A stretch of DNA of 61,136 nt from Colwellia sp. (GTDB taxonomy: Bacteria > Pseudomonadota > Gammaproteobacteria > Enterobacterales > Alteromonadaceae), in NCBI GenBank assembly GCA_022969175.1, contig JALJPB010000020.1:1-61136 (forward strand). Direction: 5' to 3'. The notes beneath the pieces are model-generated. The model had not been told where the DNA came from and made no database searches. It saw only the letters and a list, made by a program, of their open reading frames with translations. Numbering within the stretch: the first letter of the stretch is position 1; every line of letters starts with the position of its first letter. This document shows, in pieces, positions 8,257 through 16,235 of this stretch. A program made the position numbers and the translations under genes.

Positions 8257-9594
8257 CTATGCTAAAAATACAATATTAATAAAAACAACAATTAATAAAA
8301 TAGGACAGACATAACGAAGATAATTAGCAAAAAGTGTTAACCACTTATTATTTTCAGTTTGCGCTTTAATATTGAGCTTATTACCTCGCTGCCAAATCCA
8401 ACCGATAACAATAAAGTAAAATAAACACATTAAAGGCTGCATAATAGTGGTTAATACCATTATCACTAAACCAAATAAAGCATCAAAAAATGCCACTAAG
8501 GTCATGCTTGCCATCAAAACAATGGCAGATACTAACCACGTTGCTTTTGAACGCGACATTTTTTTATCTTCAACTAAGTATGATACCGGAACCTCAGTAG
8601 ATGAGATTGTTGAGGTAAGCGCAGCAATCGACAGTAAAGAAAAGAAGCCGAATGAAACAATTAAGCCAATGTTACCCATCGATTGAAATAGCGATGGCAG
8701 TACTTTGAAAATAAGCTGCCCTTCACCAATCAGTTTATTATCAACAAAAACTTGTTGGCCAGCATGTTGGGCAACAAAAAGTGCCGGGATGATTAATAAA
8801 CCCGCCATAAAGGCAATGAAGGTATCAAGTGCTGCGATAGAAAGAACAAGTTTGCCAATATCTTTATCTTTTTTCATGTAAGAGCCATAAACCATCATAC
8901 CGCCCACGCCAATGGACAAGGAAAAAAACGCTTGTCCCATTGCAGATATAATTAATTTAGGTTCGGTAATTTGTGTGAAATCAGGTATTAAATACAATTT
9001 CAAACCTTCTGAAGCACCTTCTTGCTGTAAAATATAAACAATCAAACCAAACAACATCAGTAATAGTACCGGCATTAATCGGGCAGACCATTTTTCAATT
9101 CCGGCGTGAACTCCTTGGTGGATAATTAACGCACCAAGAATGATGAAAATAGGCGTAAATATAATATTTCTTAAAGTACTTGAGGTCGACAGCCAGTTTG
9201 ATATATCAACAAAGCCAAAGAGCTCAGTTAGTGCGGAAAGTGCGTGTGATAGCATCCAGCCGGCAACAATAGTGTAAAAACTTAACATCATCATTGCGCC
9301 AACTAAGCCGATAATTCCTGCATAACGCCCCACTCTAGGTAAACGTTCCTTACATGCCCGCTCAAGTGCGCTAACAGGGTTCGACTGTGCTTGGTTTCCC
9401 AAGTATATTTCTGCATAAAGTGCAGGTAATGCTAATAATAGCGTCACTAATAAATAAACGACTAAAAATGCTCCGCCGCCATTGTTAGCTGCTTGAGTTG
9501 GAAAACCCCATATGTTGCCTAACCCGATAGCAGAGCCTGCTGCGGCTAAAACAAAACCAATACGGGAATGAAAAGAATCTCTTTGATTTGACAT
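8257..9594 (-). CDS. Sodium-dependent amino-acid/neurotransmitter-type symporter (NSS/SNF family)
   Basis: A 445-residue protein with 11-12 predicted membrane helices and a LeuT fold. The N-terminal signature FVLAAAGSAIGLGNIWGFP followed by ANNGGGAF lines the sodium and substrate sites of transmembrane helix 1. The position of the extracellular gate Arg of LeuT (NFLRFP) is Gly here (NIWGFP), which as I recall is normal in one bacterial subgroup. The substrate is probably an amino acid but cannot be read from the sequence. It ends convergent with the GGDEF gene, 31 bases apart, and stands alone. Confidence 0.9.
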   Translation of the reverse strand: MSNQRDSFHSRIGFVLAAAGSAIGLGNIWGFPTQAANNGGGAFLVVYLLVTLLLALPALYAEIYLGNQAQSNPVSALERACKERLPRVGRYAGIIGLVGAMMMLSFYTIVAGWMLSHALSALTELFGFVDISNWLSTSSTLRNIIFTPIFIILGALIIHQGVHAGIEKWSARLMPVLLLMLFGLIVYILQQEGASEGLKLYLIPDFTQITEPKLIISAMGQAFFSLSIGVGGMMVYGSYMKKDKDIGKLVLSIAALDTFIAFMAGLLIIPALFVAQHAGQQVFVDNKLIGEGQLIFKVLPSLFQSMGNIGLIVSFGFFSLLSIAALTSTISSTEVPVSYLVEDKKMSRSKATWLVSAIVLMASMTLVAFFDALFGLVIMVLTTIMQPLMCLFYFIVIGWIWQRGNKLNIKAQTENNKWLTLFANYLRYVCPILLIVVFINIVFLA

Positions 9595-9820
9595 AAACTA
9601 AATGACTATTATTGTTATTTGCGATTGAGCTTACCTAGTTAGTCACTCTTTAGAAAGTGTTTTTTGACTATCTTTAGCCCCTTTTTATCTGATCAAGTCT
9701 TAAGAGCAATGCTTTTATAAAATAATAACAAAGAATTAGTTGCAGGCTTTAATTATTATCTGATGTCCCCATATTAGATAGAGCGTTTTCAAGTATTAGT
9801 ATTTTTAGGTGAACAACACG

Positions 9821-10459
9821 ATGTTGCAATATCAAATTATTCCGGTGACTCCTTTTCAGCAAAATTGTACCTTATTTTGGTGCGATGAAACAAAGCAGGC
9901 TGCGGTAATTGATCCCGGTGGTGATATTGACAAAATAATTCAGGCTGTAGAAGAGAACAACTTAACTTTATGTAAAATATTACTCACCCATGCTCATATT
10001 GATCACGCAGGGGCAACACAAGACATAGTTGATCGTTTTTCAATTCCCATTGAAGGACCACATAAAGAAGATCAATTTTGGATTGATCTTATTCCAGAGC
10101 AGATAGAACTTTTTGGCTTTTCCCAAGTTGAGAAATTTAGCCCTGATAGATGGTTAGACCAAGGTGATAGGGTACAATTTGGACACATTGAACTTGAAGT
10201 TTACTTTTGCCCCGGTCATACACCTGGGCATATTGTCTTTTTTCATCGAGAGTCTAAGCTTGCTCAAGTCGGTGATGTTTTATTTCGAGGATCGGTTGGT
10301 CGTACTGATTTTCCCAAAGGAGATCAAGCAACATTGATTAAATCAATAAAGGAAAATTTATTGCCTTTAGGCGATGAAGTTCAATTTATACCAGGGCATG
10401 GCCCAATGGGAACTTTTGGTGAAGAGCGGATAAGCAATCCTTATTTGGTGTTGGAGTAA
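9821..10459 (+). CDS. Metallo-beta-lactamase-fold hydrolase, YcbL/glyoxalase-II-like
   Basis: About 212 residues. LTHAHIDHAG gives the HxHxDH metal-binding motif, and CPGHTPGH, VGDVLFRGSVGRTD and IPGHGP supply the remaining ligands of the binuclear site. The layout and length match the E. coli YcbL group of type II glyoxalase-like thiolesterases. I start it at the ATG at 9821, which has AGGTGA at 9807-9812 as ribosome-binding site and gives the family N-terminus (MLQYQIIPVTPFQQNC). A GTG four codons upstream overlaps that site. The cation-channel gene follows seven bases after the stop, so the two are probably co-transcribed. Confidence 0.9.
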   Translation: MLQYQIIPVTPFQQNCTLFWCDETKQAAVIDPGGDIDKIIQAVEENNLTLCKILLTHAHIDHAGATQDIVDRFSIPIEGPHKEDQFWIDLIPEQIELFGFSQVEKFSPDRWLDQGDRVQFGHIELEVYFCPGHTPGHIVFFHRESKLAQVGDVLFRGSVGRTDFPKGDQATLIKSIKENLLPLGDEVQFIPGHGPMGTFGEERISNPYLVLE

Positions 10460-10466
10460 TATAGCG

Positions 10467-11330
10467 ATGTCATCAATAGTTTATAGCGCTCAACGTCGCT
10501 TGAAAAAAATTGACAATAGTAAAATATTTCAAGGAATAGTGATTACTGTCATCCTTTTGTCTGCACTGCTTATTGGGGCAAAAACCCATGACTTGCCCGA
10601 AAATCTAGTCTCGTTTCTTGCATTCTTAGATAGTGCTATTACCGTGTTTTTTGTTATTGAAATTACTATCCGATTTTTAGCTTATCGTAATAAAAAAGAA
10701 TTTTTTAAAAGTGGCTGGAATATATTCGATTTAGTTATTGTTATAGGCAGTATAATTCCAGCAGGTGGTACAGGGGTCTTATTAGCTAGGTTATTAAGGG
10801 TTTTCAGAGTTCTACGATTAGTTTCCATGGTACCTGAGTTGCGAATTCTAATAAATGCCTTACTCAAAGCTATTCCTCGTATGGGCTACATCGTTTTACT
10901 GATGTTTGTCATTTTTTATATCTATGCCGCAATAGGTAGCATGATCTTTCATCAAATAAACGAAGTATTGTGGGGGGATGTTTCCATTTCGATGTTAACA
11001 CTCTTTCGTATCGCGACTTTTGAAGATTGGACTGATGTAATGTATGAAACCATGGCGGTGCATCCCATGAGCTGGATATATTACTTAACCTTTATCTTTT
11101 TAACAGCTTTTATCTTTTTGAATATGATGGTTGGTACTGTACTTGAGGTCATGGGGCAAGAGCATGAAAGTTATCGGGCAGAGCTTCACGGTGAAACGGC
11201 TGACGGTGGTGAACATGCCAGTCGAGCTCAAATAGACAAGCTAGAAAGCCAGCTTGCTGAAATTAAATTACTATTATTACAGCAAGCTGTAGATAAACAT
11301 AAAGACAAACATCATGTAAAAGAAGAATAA
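10467..11330 (+). CDS. Bacterial voltage-gated cation channel (NaChBac-like single-repeat ion transporter)
   Basis: A 287-residue, six-helix channel subunit that should assemble as a tetramer. S4 is LLARLLRVFRVLRL, with arginines at every third position. S1-S3 precede it, with WNIFDLVIV in S3. The pore loop reads LFRIATFEDWTDVMY. S6 is followed by a coiled coil (about 250-280, KLESQLAEIKLLLLQ), as in NaChBac-type channels. The selectivity filter FEDWTD differs from the sodium-selective LESW consensus and carries three acidic residues, like filters engineered for calcium. Ion selectivity is therefore uncertain. It follows the hydrolase gene by seven bases and is convergent with ubiT. Confidence 0.9.
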   Translation: MSSIVYSAQRRLKKIDNSKIFQGIVITVILLSALLIGAKTHDLPENLVSFLAFLDSAITVFFVIEITIRFLAYRNKKEFFKSGWNIFDLVIVIGSIIPAGGTGVLLARLLRVFRVLRLVSMVPELRILINALLKAIPRMGYIVLLMFVIFYIYAAIGSMIFHQINEVLWGDVSISMLTLFRIATFEDWTDVMYETMAVHPMSWIYYLTFIFLTAFIFLNMMVGTVLEVMGQEHESYRAELHGETADGGEHASRAQIDKLESQLAEIKLLLLQQAVDKHKDKHHVKEE

Positions 11331-11352
11331 CTGTTTTTTTAGCCGCAGTTAT

Positions 11353-11375
11353 CAAGCAAGTAATTTACTTGCTTG
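11353..11375. repeat. Perfect inverted repeat between convergent genes
   Basis: CAAGCAAGTAA and TTACTTGCTTG separated by one base, 22 bases after the channel stop. It lacks a T-run on either side. It lies between convergent genes, so it may help end both transcripts; a classical rho-independent terminator is not certain. Confidence 0.5.
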
Positions 11376-11510
11376 GCTGATAATGGGATTAAAAAGATAA
11401 AGTTAGCATCGAAAAAATACTTGGCAAGATGCAGATACTTAATTAATAATATTTAATAGGCAATGGGCTTATTTAAAGTCGCAAAATTAATTTTTAACTT
11501 CTCCCATTAA

Positions 11511-12101
11511 TTATAAAAGCTCGCGAAGTTTTGATTGGGCAATATCATCATGTGTTTGTTGTACTAGCTTTGCACACCCATCAACCGCTTTATGTAGTGA
11601 TGTCGGTAATTGGTCTAATTCAATCGCATCAATTAAGTTTTTAACTTCTAAGCCTAATTCGGTATCACCCTCAATTTTTAATCGGCGTTGAAAAAACAAG
11701 GTATCGGGGTCTTGTTTTCTGCCGGCAATTAATAATAAATCATCACCAGTAGCACTGAAACAAACATCTTCAACAATATTGCTAGTATGCGGCATCATCA
11801 TTAGTTGATTGCCATCAAAGCTTAACCACCAATCTATCCCTAGATCGGTAATTGAGATTTTCAACCACTTGTTTTGTAAAAATTCAAAATCACCTTCGGT
11901 AATTGCTTGGTGAAAGATTGAAGTTAGCATTTTAAGCAATAACAGTTTTTGTACTTTAAAGGGAATGAGAACGAAACTTGGTTTTAATATTTTAGGTAAA
12001 ACCTTGATTACTTTTTCGCGAATGGTTATAGGCAAGCGATCAAGCCCATTGAAATTAAATCCGGCTAAGTTAAACCTTGTTAAGTTAAACACTACTAACA
12101 T
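11511..12101 (-). CDS. ubiT: SCP2-domain ubiquinone biosynthesis accessory factor UbiT
   Basis: A sterol-carrier-protein-2 domain protein. The stretches KQDPDTLFFQRRL and EGDTELGLEVKNLIDAIEL closely match E. coli UbiT (YhbT). UbiT binds lipid and works with UbiU and UbiV in oxygen-independent ubiquinone synthesis. The start is uncertain: 12101 is the first ATG in the open frame, which extends to a TTG at 12134. Homologs as I recall begin near GLDRLP, about 20 residues further in. The extra N-terminal residues are three pentapeptide units (FNLTR, FNLAG, FNFNG) made by a 15-bp tandem repeat. It is divergent from ubiU, with an FNR-like box between them. Confidence 0.88.
   Translation of the reverse strand: MLVVFNLTRFNLAGFNFNGLDRLPITIREKVIKVLPKILKPSFVLIPFKVQKLLLLKMLTSIFHQAITEGDFEFLQNKWLKISITDLGIDWWLSFDGNQLMMMPHTSNIVEDVCFSATGDDLLLIAGRKQDPDTLFFQRRLKIEGDTELGLEVKNLIDAIELDQLPTSLHKAVDGCAKLVQQTHDDIAQSKLRELL
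12051..12095. repeat. 15-bp tandem repeat, three units, in the ubiT leader
   Basis: Units at 12051-12065, 12066-12080 (TAAGTTAAACCTTGT) and 12081-12095 (TAAGTTAAACACTAC). The last two share 11 of 15 bases and the first is more diverged. Read on the minus strand the array encodes the pentapeptides FNLTR, FNLAG and FNFNG at the start of the ubiT frame. Confidence 0.7.
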
Positions 12102-12209
12102 CCAAATGAGTGAAAATAATTTTAATGTTAACAAAACAGTTGATTTTTGCTCTGCACTAGATCAAGGAATCGGTGCAATTGACTTATTAATTACTCTTTA
12201 ATGAATAAG

Positions 12210-12223
12210 TTAATTTACATCAA
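12210..12223. promoter_or_regulatory. FNR-like box between ubiT and ubiU
   Basis: TTAAT TTAC ATCAA matches the FNR/ANR consensus TTGAT-N4-ATCAA at 9 of 10 positions. It lies about 70 bases before the ubiU ATG and about 110 bases from the ubiT ATG, in the divergent intergenic region. This fits control of anaerobic ubiquinone synthesis by FNR, as known for ubiUVT in other Proteobacteria. Confidence 0.7.
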
Positions 12224-12292
12224 GTAAAACAGGACAGCTAAGCGCTAGAATGCGGTAAATATAACTTTTATCACTATTTTTCTGGAATTTAT

Positions 12293-13288
12293 ATGGAACT
12301 CTTGTGTCCAGCAGGCAATTTACCGGCACTTAAGACTGCTATCGATAACGGTGCTGATGCCGTTTATATAGGTATGAAAGATGATACTAATGCTCGTCAC
12401 TTTGCCGGCTTAAATTTTAATGATGCAAAATTATTAAAAGCCGCTGATTATGTTCACCAACATGGTAAAAAATTACACGTTGCGATAAATACTTTTGCAC
12501 ACCCTAATGGGGAGTCCCGTTGGCACAAAGCAGTCGATAATGCGGTAGCAATTGGTACTGATGCCCTAATTATTGCTGACTTAGGCGTACTTGATTACGC
12601 AGCCAATAAATATCCCGATGTTGAACGCCATGTCTCTGTTCAAGCATCAACCACTAACCTTGAAGCGATTAAATTTTTCAAAAATAACTTTGATGTGCAG
12701 CGTGTTGTCCTGCCGAGAGTTTTATCAATTCAACAAGTAAGACAACTCGCTAAAAATAGTCCTGTTAGTCTTGAAGTATTTGCTTTTGGCAGTTTATGCA
12801 TAATGGCAGAAGGTCGCTGTTATTTATCATCTTACATGACGGGGGAGTCACCAAATACTGTTGGTGCTTGCTCTCCTGCAAAGTATGTACGTTGGCAAGA
12901 AACTGAAAATGTTTTAGAAAGTCGCCTTAATGGTGTTTTGATTGACCGATATCAAGAAGGTGAAAATGCTGGGTATCCGACATTATGTAAAGGTCGATTT
13001 GAAGTAGATAACAATGTCTACCATGCCTTAGAAGAGCCCACCAGTTTAAATACTTTAGAGTTAATCCCTGAGCTTGCCGACATGGGAATTGTTTCAGTAA
13101 AAATTGAAGGCCGCCAGCGTAGCCCTGCTTATGTTGAGCAAGTGGCCAAAACGTGGCGTGACGCACTTGATCATTATAAAAACTGTCCTGATAACTTTGA
13201 AGTAGAGGGGCGGTGGATGAAAACGCTGGCTAATTTGTCAGAAGGGTCCCAAACCACGCTTGGTGCGTATCATCGTAAGTGGCAATAA
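12293..13288 (+). CDS. ubiU: O2-independent ubiquinone hydroxylation protein UbiU (U32 peptidase family)
   Basis: 331 residues, the same length as E. coli UbiU (YhbU), aligning without obvious gaps from MELLCPAGNLPALK to TLGAYHRKWQ. The four cysteines known to hold a [4Fe-4S] cluster are present at 169, 176, 193 and 232. UbiU forms a complex with UbiV and supports the hydroxylations of the ubiquinone ring without oxygen, with prephenate as oxygen donor in E. coli. The start is the only sensible ATG. ubiV follows after 47 bases in the same direction. Together with ubiT this predicts ubiquinone synthesis under anoxia. Confidence 0.96.
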   Translation: MELLCPAGNLPALKTAIDNGADAVYIGMKDDTNARHFAGLNFNDAKLLKAADYVHQHGKKLHVAINTFAHPNGESRWHKAVDNAVAIGTDALIIADLGVLDYAANKYPDVERHVSVQASTTNLEAIKFFKNNFDVQRVVLPRVLSIQQVRQLAKNSPVSLEVFAFGSLCIMAEGRCYLSSYMTGESPNTVGACSPAKYVRWQETENVLESRLNGVLIDRYQEGENAGYPTLCKGRFEVDNNVYHALEEPTSLNTLELIPELADMGIVSVKIEGRQRSPAYVEQVAKTWRDALDHYKNCPDNFEVEGRWMKTLANLSEGSQTTLGAYHRKWQ

Positions 13289-13335
13289 TAGTTTAAGCGA
13301 AAAATTTTGATTACATTTACTAAAGGTTTTAAATC

Positions 13336-14238
13336 ATGAAATTCTCCCTCGGGCCTAGTTTATTTTTCTGGCCTAAAAAACAAGTTGAAGACTTTTACCA
13401 CAAAGCGATAAATAGCAGTGCCGACATTATATATTTAGGCGAAACGGTTTGCTCAAAACGAAGGGAGTTACGGGGTAAAGACTGGTTGAACCTTGCTGGT
13501 AATATGGCCCAAGAATTGGCTGCTGATAATCGTATTAAAGATAAAGAAATCGTTATTTCTACTATGGCATTACTAGAGTCACCTGCTGAAATTCAAGTGA
13601 TGAAACGATTATGCGATAACGGTGAATTACTCATTGAGGCTAACGATCTTAGTGCTGTGCAAATTATGCATGAGTTAAAAATGCCGTTTGTTGTTGGCCC
13701 TGCGATAAATTGTTATAACTTATCAACACTTAAAGTATTGCTAAAACAAGGCATGACGAGGTGGACAATGCCGGTCGAGCTCTCTGGTGACTGGCTTAAA
13801 AACCTACTACAACAAGCAGAGCAAGAAAATATTAGAGATCAATTTGAGTGTGAGGTTTTCTCTTGGGGGTATTTACCCTTAGCTTATTCAGCTCGATGTT
13901 TTACCGCACGCTCTGAAGATCGACCAAAAGACGACTGTCAATATTGTTGCATTAACTATCCGCAGGGTAGAAAAATGAACAGCCGCGAAGGTCAAAAAGT
14001 CTTTATTCTCAACGGTATTCAAACCATGTCGGCTTACCAATATAACTTAATCAATGAAATAGCAGAGCTTGATAAACTCGGTGTTGATATTGCCAGAATT
14101 AGTGCCGACAGCGAACAAGCTTTTACTCAGTTAACTAATTTTAAGCAGCAGCTAGAGACGCCCGCACGCTATGTACTCGATACAGTAAAAGAGTGCAACG
14201 GATTTTGGCATCAAATAGCTGGTATGTCAGTCGCCTAA
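13336..14238 (+). CDS. ubiV: O2-independent ubiquinone hydroxylation protein UbiV (U32 peptidase family)
   Basis: 300 residues, starting MKFSLGPSLFFWPK like E. coli UbiV (YhbV). The cluster-binding cysteines are present at 39, 188, 201 and 205, with the same 13- and 4-residue spacings as in E. coli. It is the partner of UbiU in the oxygen-independent ring-hydroxylation complex and lies directly after ubiU in one transcription unit. The C-terminus (HQIAGM) is also family-like, so the gene is complete. Confidence 0.95.
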   Translation: MKFSLGPSLFFWPKKQVEDFYHKAINSSADIIYLGETVCSKRRELRGKDWLNLAGNMAQELAADNRIKDKEIVISTMALLESPAEIQVMKRLCDNGELLIEANDLSAVQIMHELKMPFVVGPAINCYNLSTLKVLLKQGMTRWTMPVELSGDWLKNLLQQAEQENIRDQFECEVFSWGYLPLAYSARCFTARSEDRPKDDCQYCCINYPQGRKMNSREGQKVFILNGIQTMSAYQYNLINEIAELDKLGVDIARISADSEQAFTQLTNFKQQLETPARYVLDTVKECNGFWHQIAGMSVA

Positions 14239-14582
14239 ATAGCTGTGAGTTTAATGGATATGAATGTTCATTTGACCCTTCATTTAACCCATCAATAGTC
14301 GAGGCAATTAAATTATTGTGCAATAACGTTGAGCTTTTACCCAAAGATTAACTCTCTGGGGCAATAATAATTTTTTCTGGAGTTTATTACTGCACTGATA
14401 AAGAGTGGTTATTGGTGTTTTTCCTAAGAGGAATGTTAATTTATTGTACAAATGTGTCATAAAACTTTACAATGAAAACGCTTACATTTTAAAATAGCAA
14501 TAAAAACAATCGATTAAGAATTGGCCTTGATATTGCTTAACAAGCATTGAAATAATTTTTTTATCTAAAAGAGAACGTAGTA
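14239..14582. other. Gene-free stretch after ubiV
   Basis: There is no gene I can support. One short plus-strand frame stays open after ubiV to a TAA near 14350 (ending VELLPKD) but has no good start or ribosome-binding site. Bases 14440-14560 are very AT-rich and probably hold the promoter of the PEP-CTERM gene. A GAGAACG-type Shine-Dalgarno site precedes its ATG. Confidence 0.45.
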
Positions 14583-15191
14583 ATGAATTTAAAGAATATT
14601 AAACTTGTATGTTTAGCTATGATTTTTACTTGTATGAACGCTAGCGCCACTTTAATCACGCTTGAAAGTCGTAATATTACTGGAGAGGTTAATTCATCAG
14701 ACTTATTAACCTCATGGGGAGAGCAAACTTCTACTATAACCAGTAGTGTTGTTGATAATCTTAGTAGTTTCCTAACAGGTAGATATACCTTCAACCATCT
14801 GCAAATAGACTTATCAATAGACAGAAGTGCAGCAAGTTGGACATTTGATTTTGCTTTAGATGCGACTCATGGTGCTGCGGTTTATCTTGATGGTGCAGTT
14901 GATTCAATTGCTAATCGTACTGATGACTTATGGTGGGGTTATAATTGGAATCATTCAGATGTATTTACAGTGACTTTATCTGATCTTTCTCGTGATAACC
15001 AAGTAATCGATGTTTACTGGGCAGAAAACTGTTGCAATGGTTCAAACTCAATTCGCTTTACTAATGATGCCAACCAAGTTCGTGTTTTATCTGTTGCTAA
15101 TCTTGATTCAGCAAGTATTCCAGAACCAACAAGTATTGCTTTATTTGGTTTAGCGGTATTTGGTTTAGCTGCTCGTCGCCTTAAAGCGTAA
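14583..15191 (+). CDS. Secreted PEP-CTERM sorting-signal protein
   Basis: A 202-residue exported protein. The signal peptide is about residues 1-22 (LVCLAMIFTCMNASA), and the mature part is a beta-rich region of about 150 residues with two adjacent cysteines (ENCCNG). The C-terminus is a textbook PEP-CTERM tripartite signal: PEPTSIALFG, a hydrophobic helix (LAVFGLAARR), then a basic tail ending RRLKA. Such proteins are processed by an exosortase and usually linked to extracellular polysaccharide. No exosortase or EPS gene lies in this window, so it is an orphan member of a system encoded elsewhere. A strong terminator follows. Confidence 0.9.
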   Translation: MNLKNIKLVCLAMIFTCMNASATLITLESRNITGEVNSSDLLTSWGEQTSTITSSVVDNLSSFLTGRYTFNHLQIDLSIDRSAASWTFDFALDATHGAAVYLDGAVDSIANRTDDLWWGYNWNHSDVFTVTLSDLSRDNQVIDVYWAENCCNGSNSIRFTNDANQVRVLSVANLDSASIPEPTSIALFGLAVFGLAARRLKA

Positions 15192-15328
15192 TAATACTTT
15201 ATTGAGTTTAGCTTCAGTGTAGTTTGGCATTAGTTGGTTTTATTTAAATTGGCCATTCAATTTATATAACTTATACACCTTAGAAAATGTAAGTTATTAA
15301 CTGTTAAAAACTCAATAGCGGTTGTTTT

Positions 15329-15365
15329 AAAATTACCAATTAAATTATTTAATTGGTAATTTTTT
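15329..15365 (+). terminator. Rho-independent terminator after the PEP-CTERM gene
   Basis: AAAATTACCAATTAAAT and its exact complement ATTTAATTGGTAATTTT are separated by one base, so the real loop is formed from the inner A/T bases. A TTTTTT run ends the right arm at 15365. It is about 140 bases after the stop. Confidence 0.8.
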
Positions 15366-15451
15366 CATTTCAGTTGTAAATTTCATTGACAGCTTTTCCT
15401 ATCAACTAGGATAATAGCGACCAGCTATTCTTTATTAACATTATTTTTAAC

Positions 15452-16156
15452 ATGCGCCTCGATAAATTTATCTGTAAAAGTACCGAACTTAGCCGAAATG
15501 AAGCAAAATCACTGTTAAAACAAGGTGAAGTGCGAGTCAATGGCGAGGTTATTAAAAATCCAGCTACTCAGGTTCATGAGAATAATGAAATTACCGTTGA
15601 CGGACAATCATTAATGGCTCGAACCTCTCGCTATATTATGATGAATAAACCCCTAGATACGATATGCTCCAACGTTGATGAAAATCATCCATCCTTGTTG
15701 CACCTTGTTGAAGTGGATAAAGCCTTTGATCTACACATTGCTGGTAGGTTAGATGTTGATACCACAGGTTTGGTATTGATCACCGACGATGGACGTTGGT
15801 CACACAATATCATTTCCCCTAAAAAACTTTGTAAAAAAACTTACCGAGTGTGGTTAAGAAATTCGTTAGATGAAGCTATAATTGAACAATTTAAACTAGG
15901 TGTGCAGTTACAAGGCGAAAGTTCGCTAACTCAACCAGCCCAGTTAATAGTTGCTGAAGGTTGTGATGATAAAAAAGAAGTATTGTTAACGATCACCGAA
16001 GGTAAGTACCACCAAGTGAAGCGCATGTTTGCGGCAGTATTTAATCGAGTGGTTGGACTACACCGAGAGCAAATTGGCGACATTGTACTTCCTGATGATC
16101 TAGCTCTAGGGCAGTGGCGGCACTTAACTGAAGAAGAAGTGAATTCAGTTAGTTAA
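15452..16156 (+). CDS. rsuA: 16S rRNA pseudouridine(516) synthase RsuA
   Basis: 234 residues. An S4 RNA-binding domain occupies residues 1-50 (MRLDKFICKS...RVNGE). The RsuA catalytic domain follows, with the catalytic Asp101 in GRLDVDTTGL and the conserved GKYHQVKRMFAAVFNRVVGL. It matches E. coli RsuA in length and in its ending (LTEEEV). The enzyme isomerises U516 of 16S rRNA. The start is the ATG that gives the S4 domain. A recQ gene follows about 80 bases downstream. Confidence 0.92.
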   Translation: MRLDKFICKSTELSRNEAKSLLKQGEVRVNGEVIKNPATQVHENNEITVDGQSLMARTSRYIMMNKPLDTICSNVDENHPSLLHLVEVDKAFDLHIAGRLDVDTTGLVLITDDGRWSHNIISPKKLCKKTYRVWLRNSLDEAIIEQFKLGVQLQGESSLTQPAQLIVAEGCDDKKEVLLTITEGKYHQVKRMFAAVFNRVVGLHREQIGDIVLPDDLALGQWRHLTEEEVNSVS

Positions 16157-16172
16157 CAATGCCATTATAATC

Positions 16173-16194
16173 GCTATGTAAGCTATGTAAGCTA
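16173..16194. repeat. 9-bp tandem repeat (GCTATGTAA x2.4)
   Basis: GCTATGTAA at 16173-16181 and 16182-16190, followed by GCTA. It lies in the short gap between rsuA and recQ. Confidence 0.8.
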
Positions 16195-16235
16195 ATAAAT
16201 CACCCTGTCTATCATAACCGGAATACTTGTACTTT

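Noticed and set aside
14245..14352. Short open frame after ubiV ending VELLPKD
   Set aside because: No start codon with a ribosome-binding site, and ubiV itself ends with the normal family C-terminus, so it is not a frameshifted tail.
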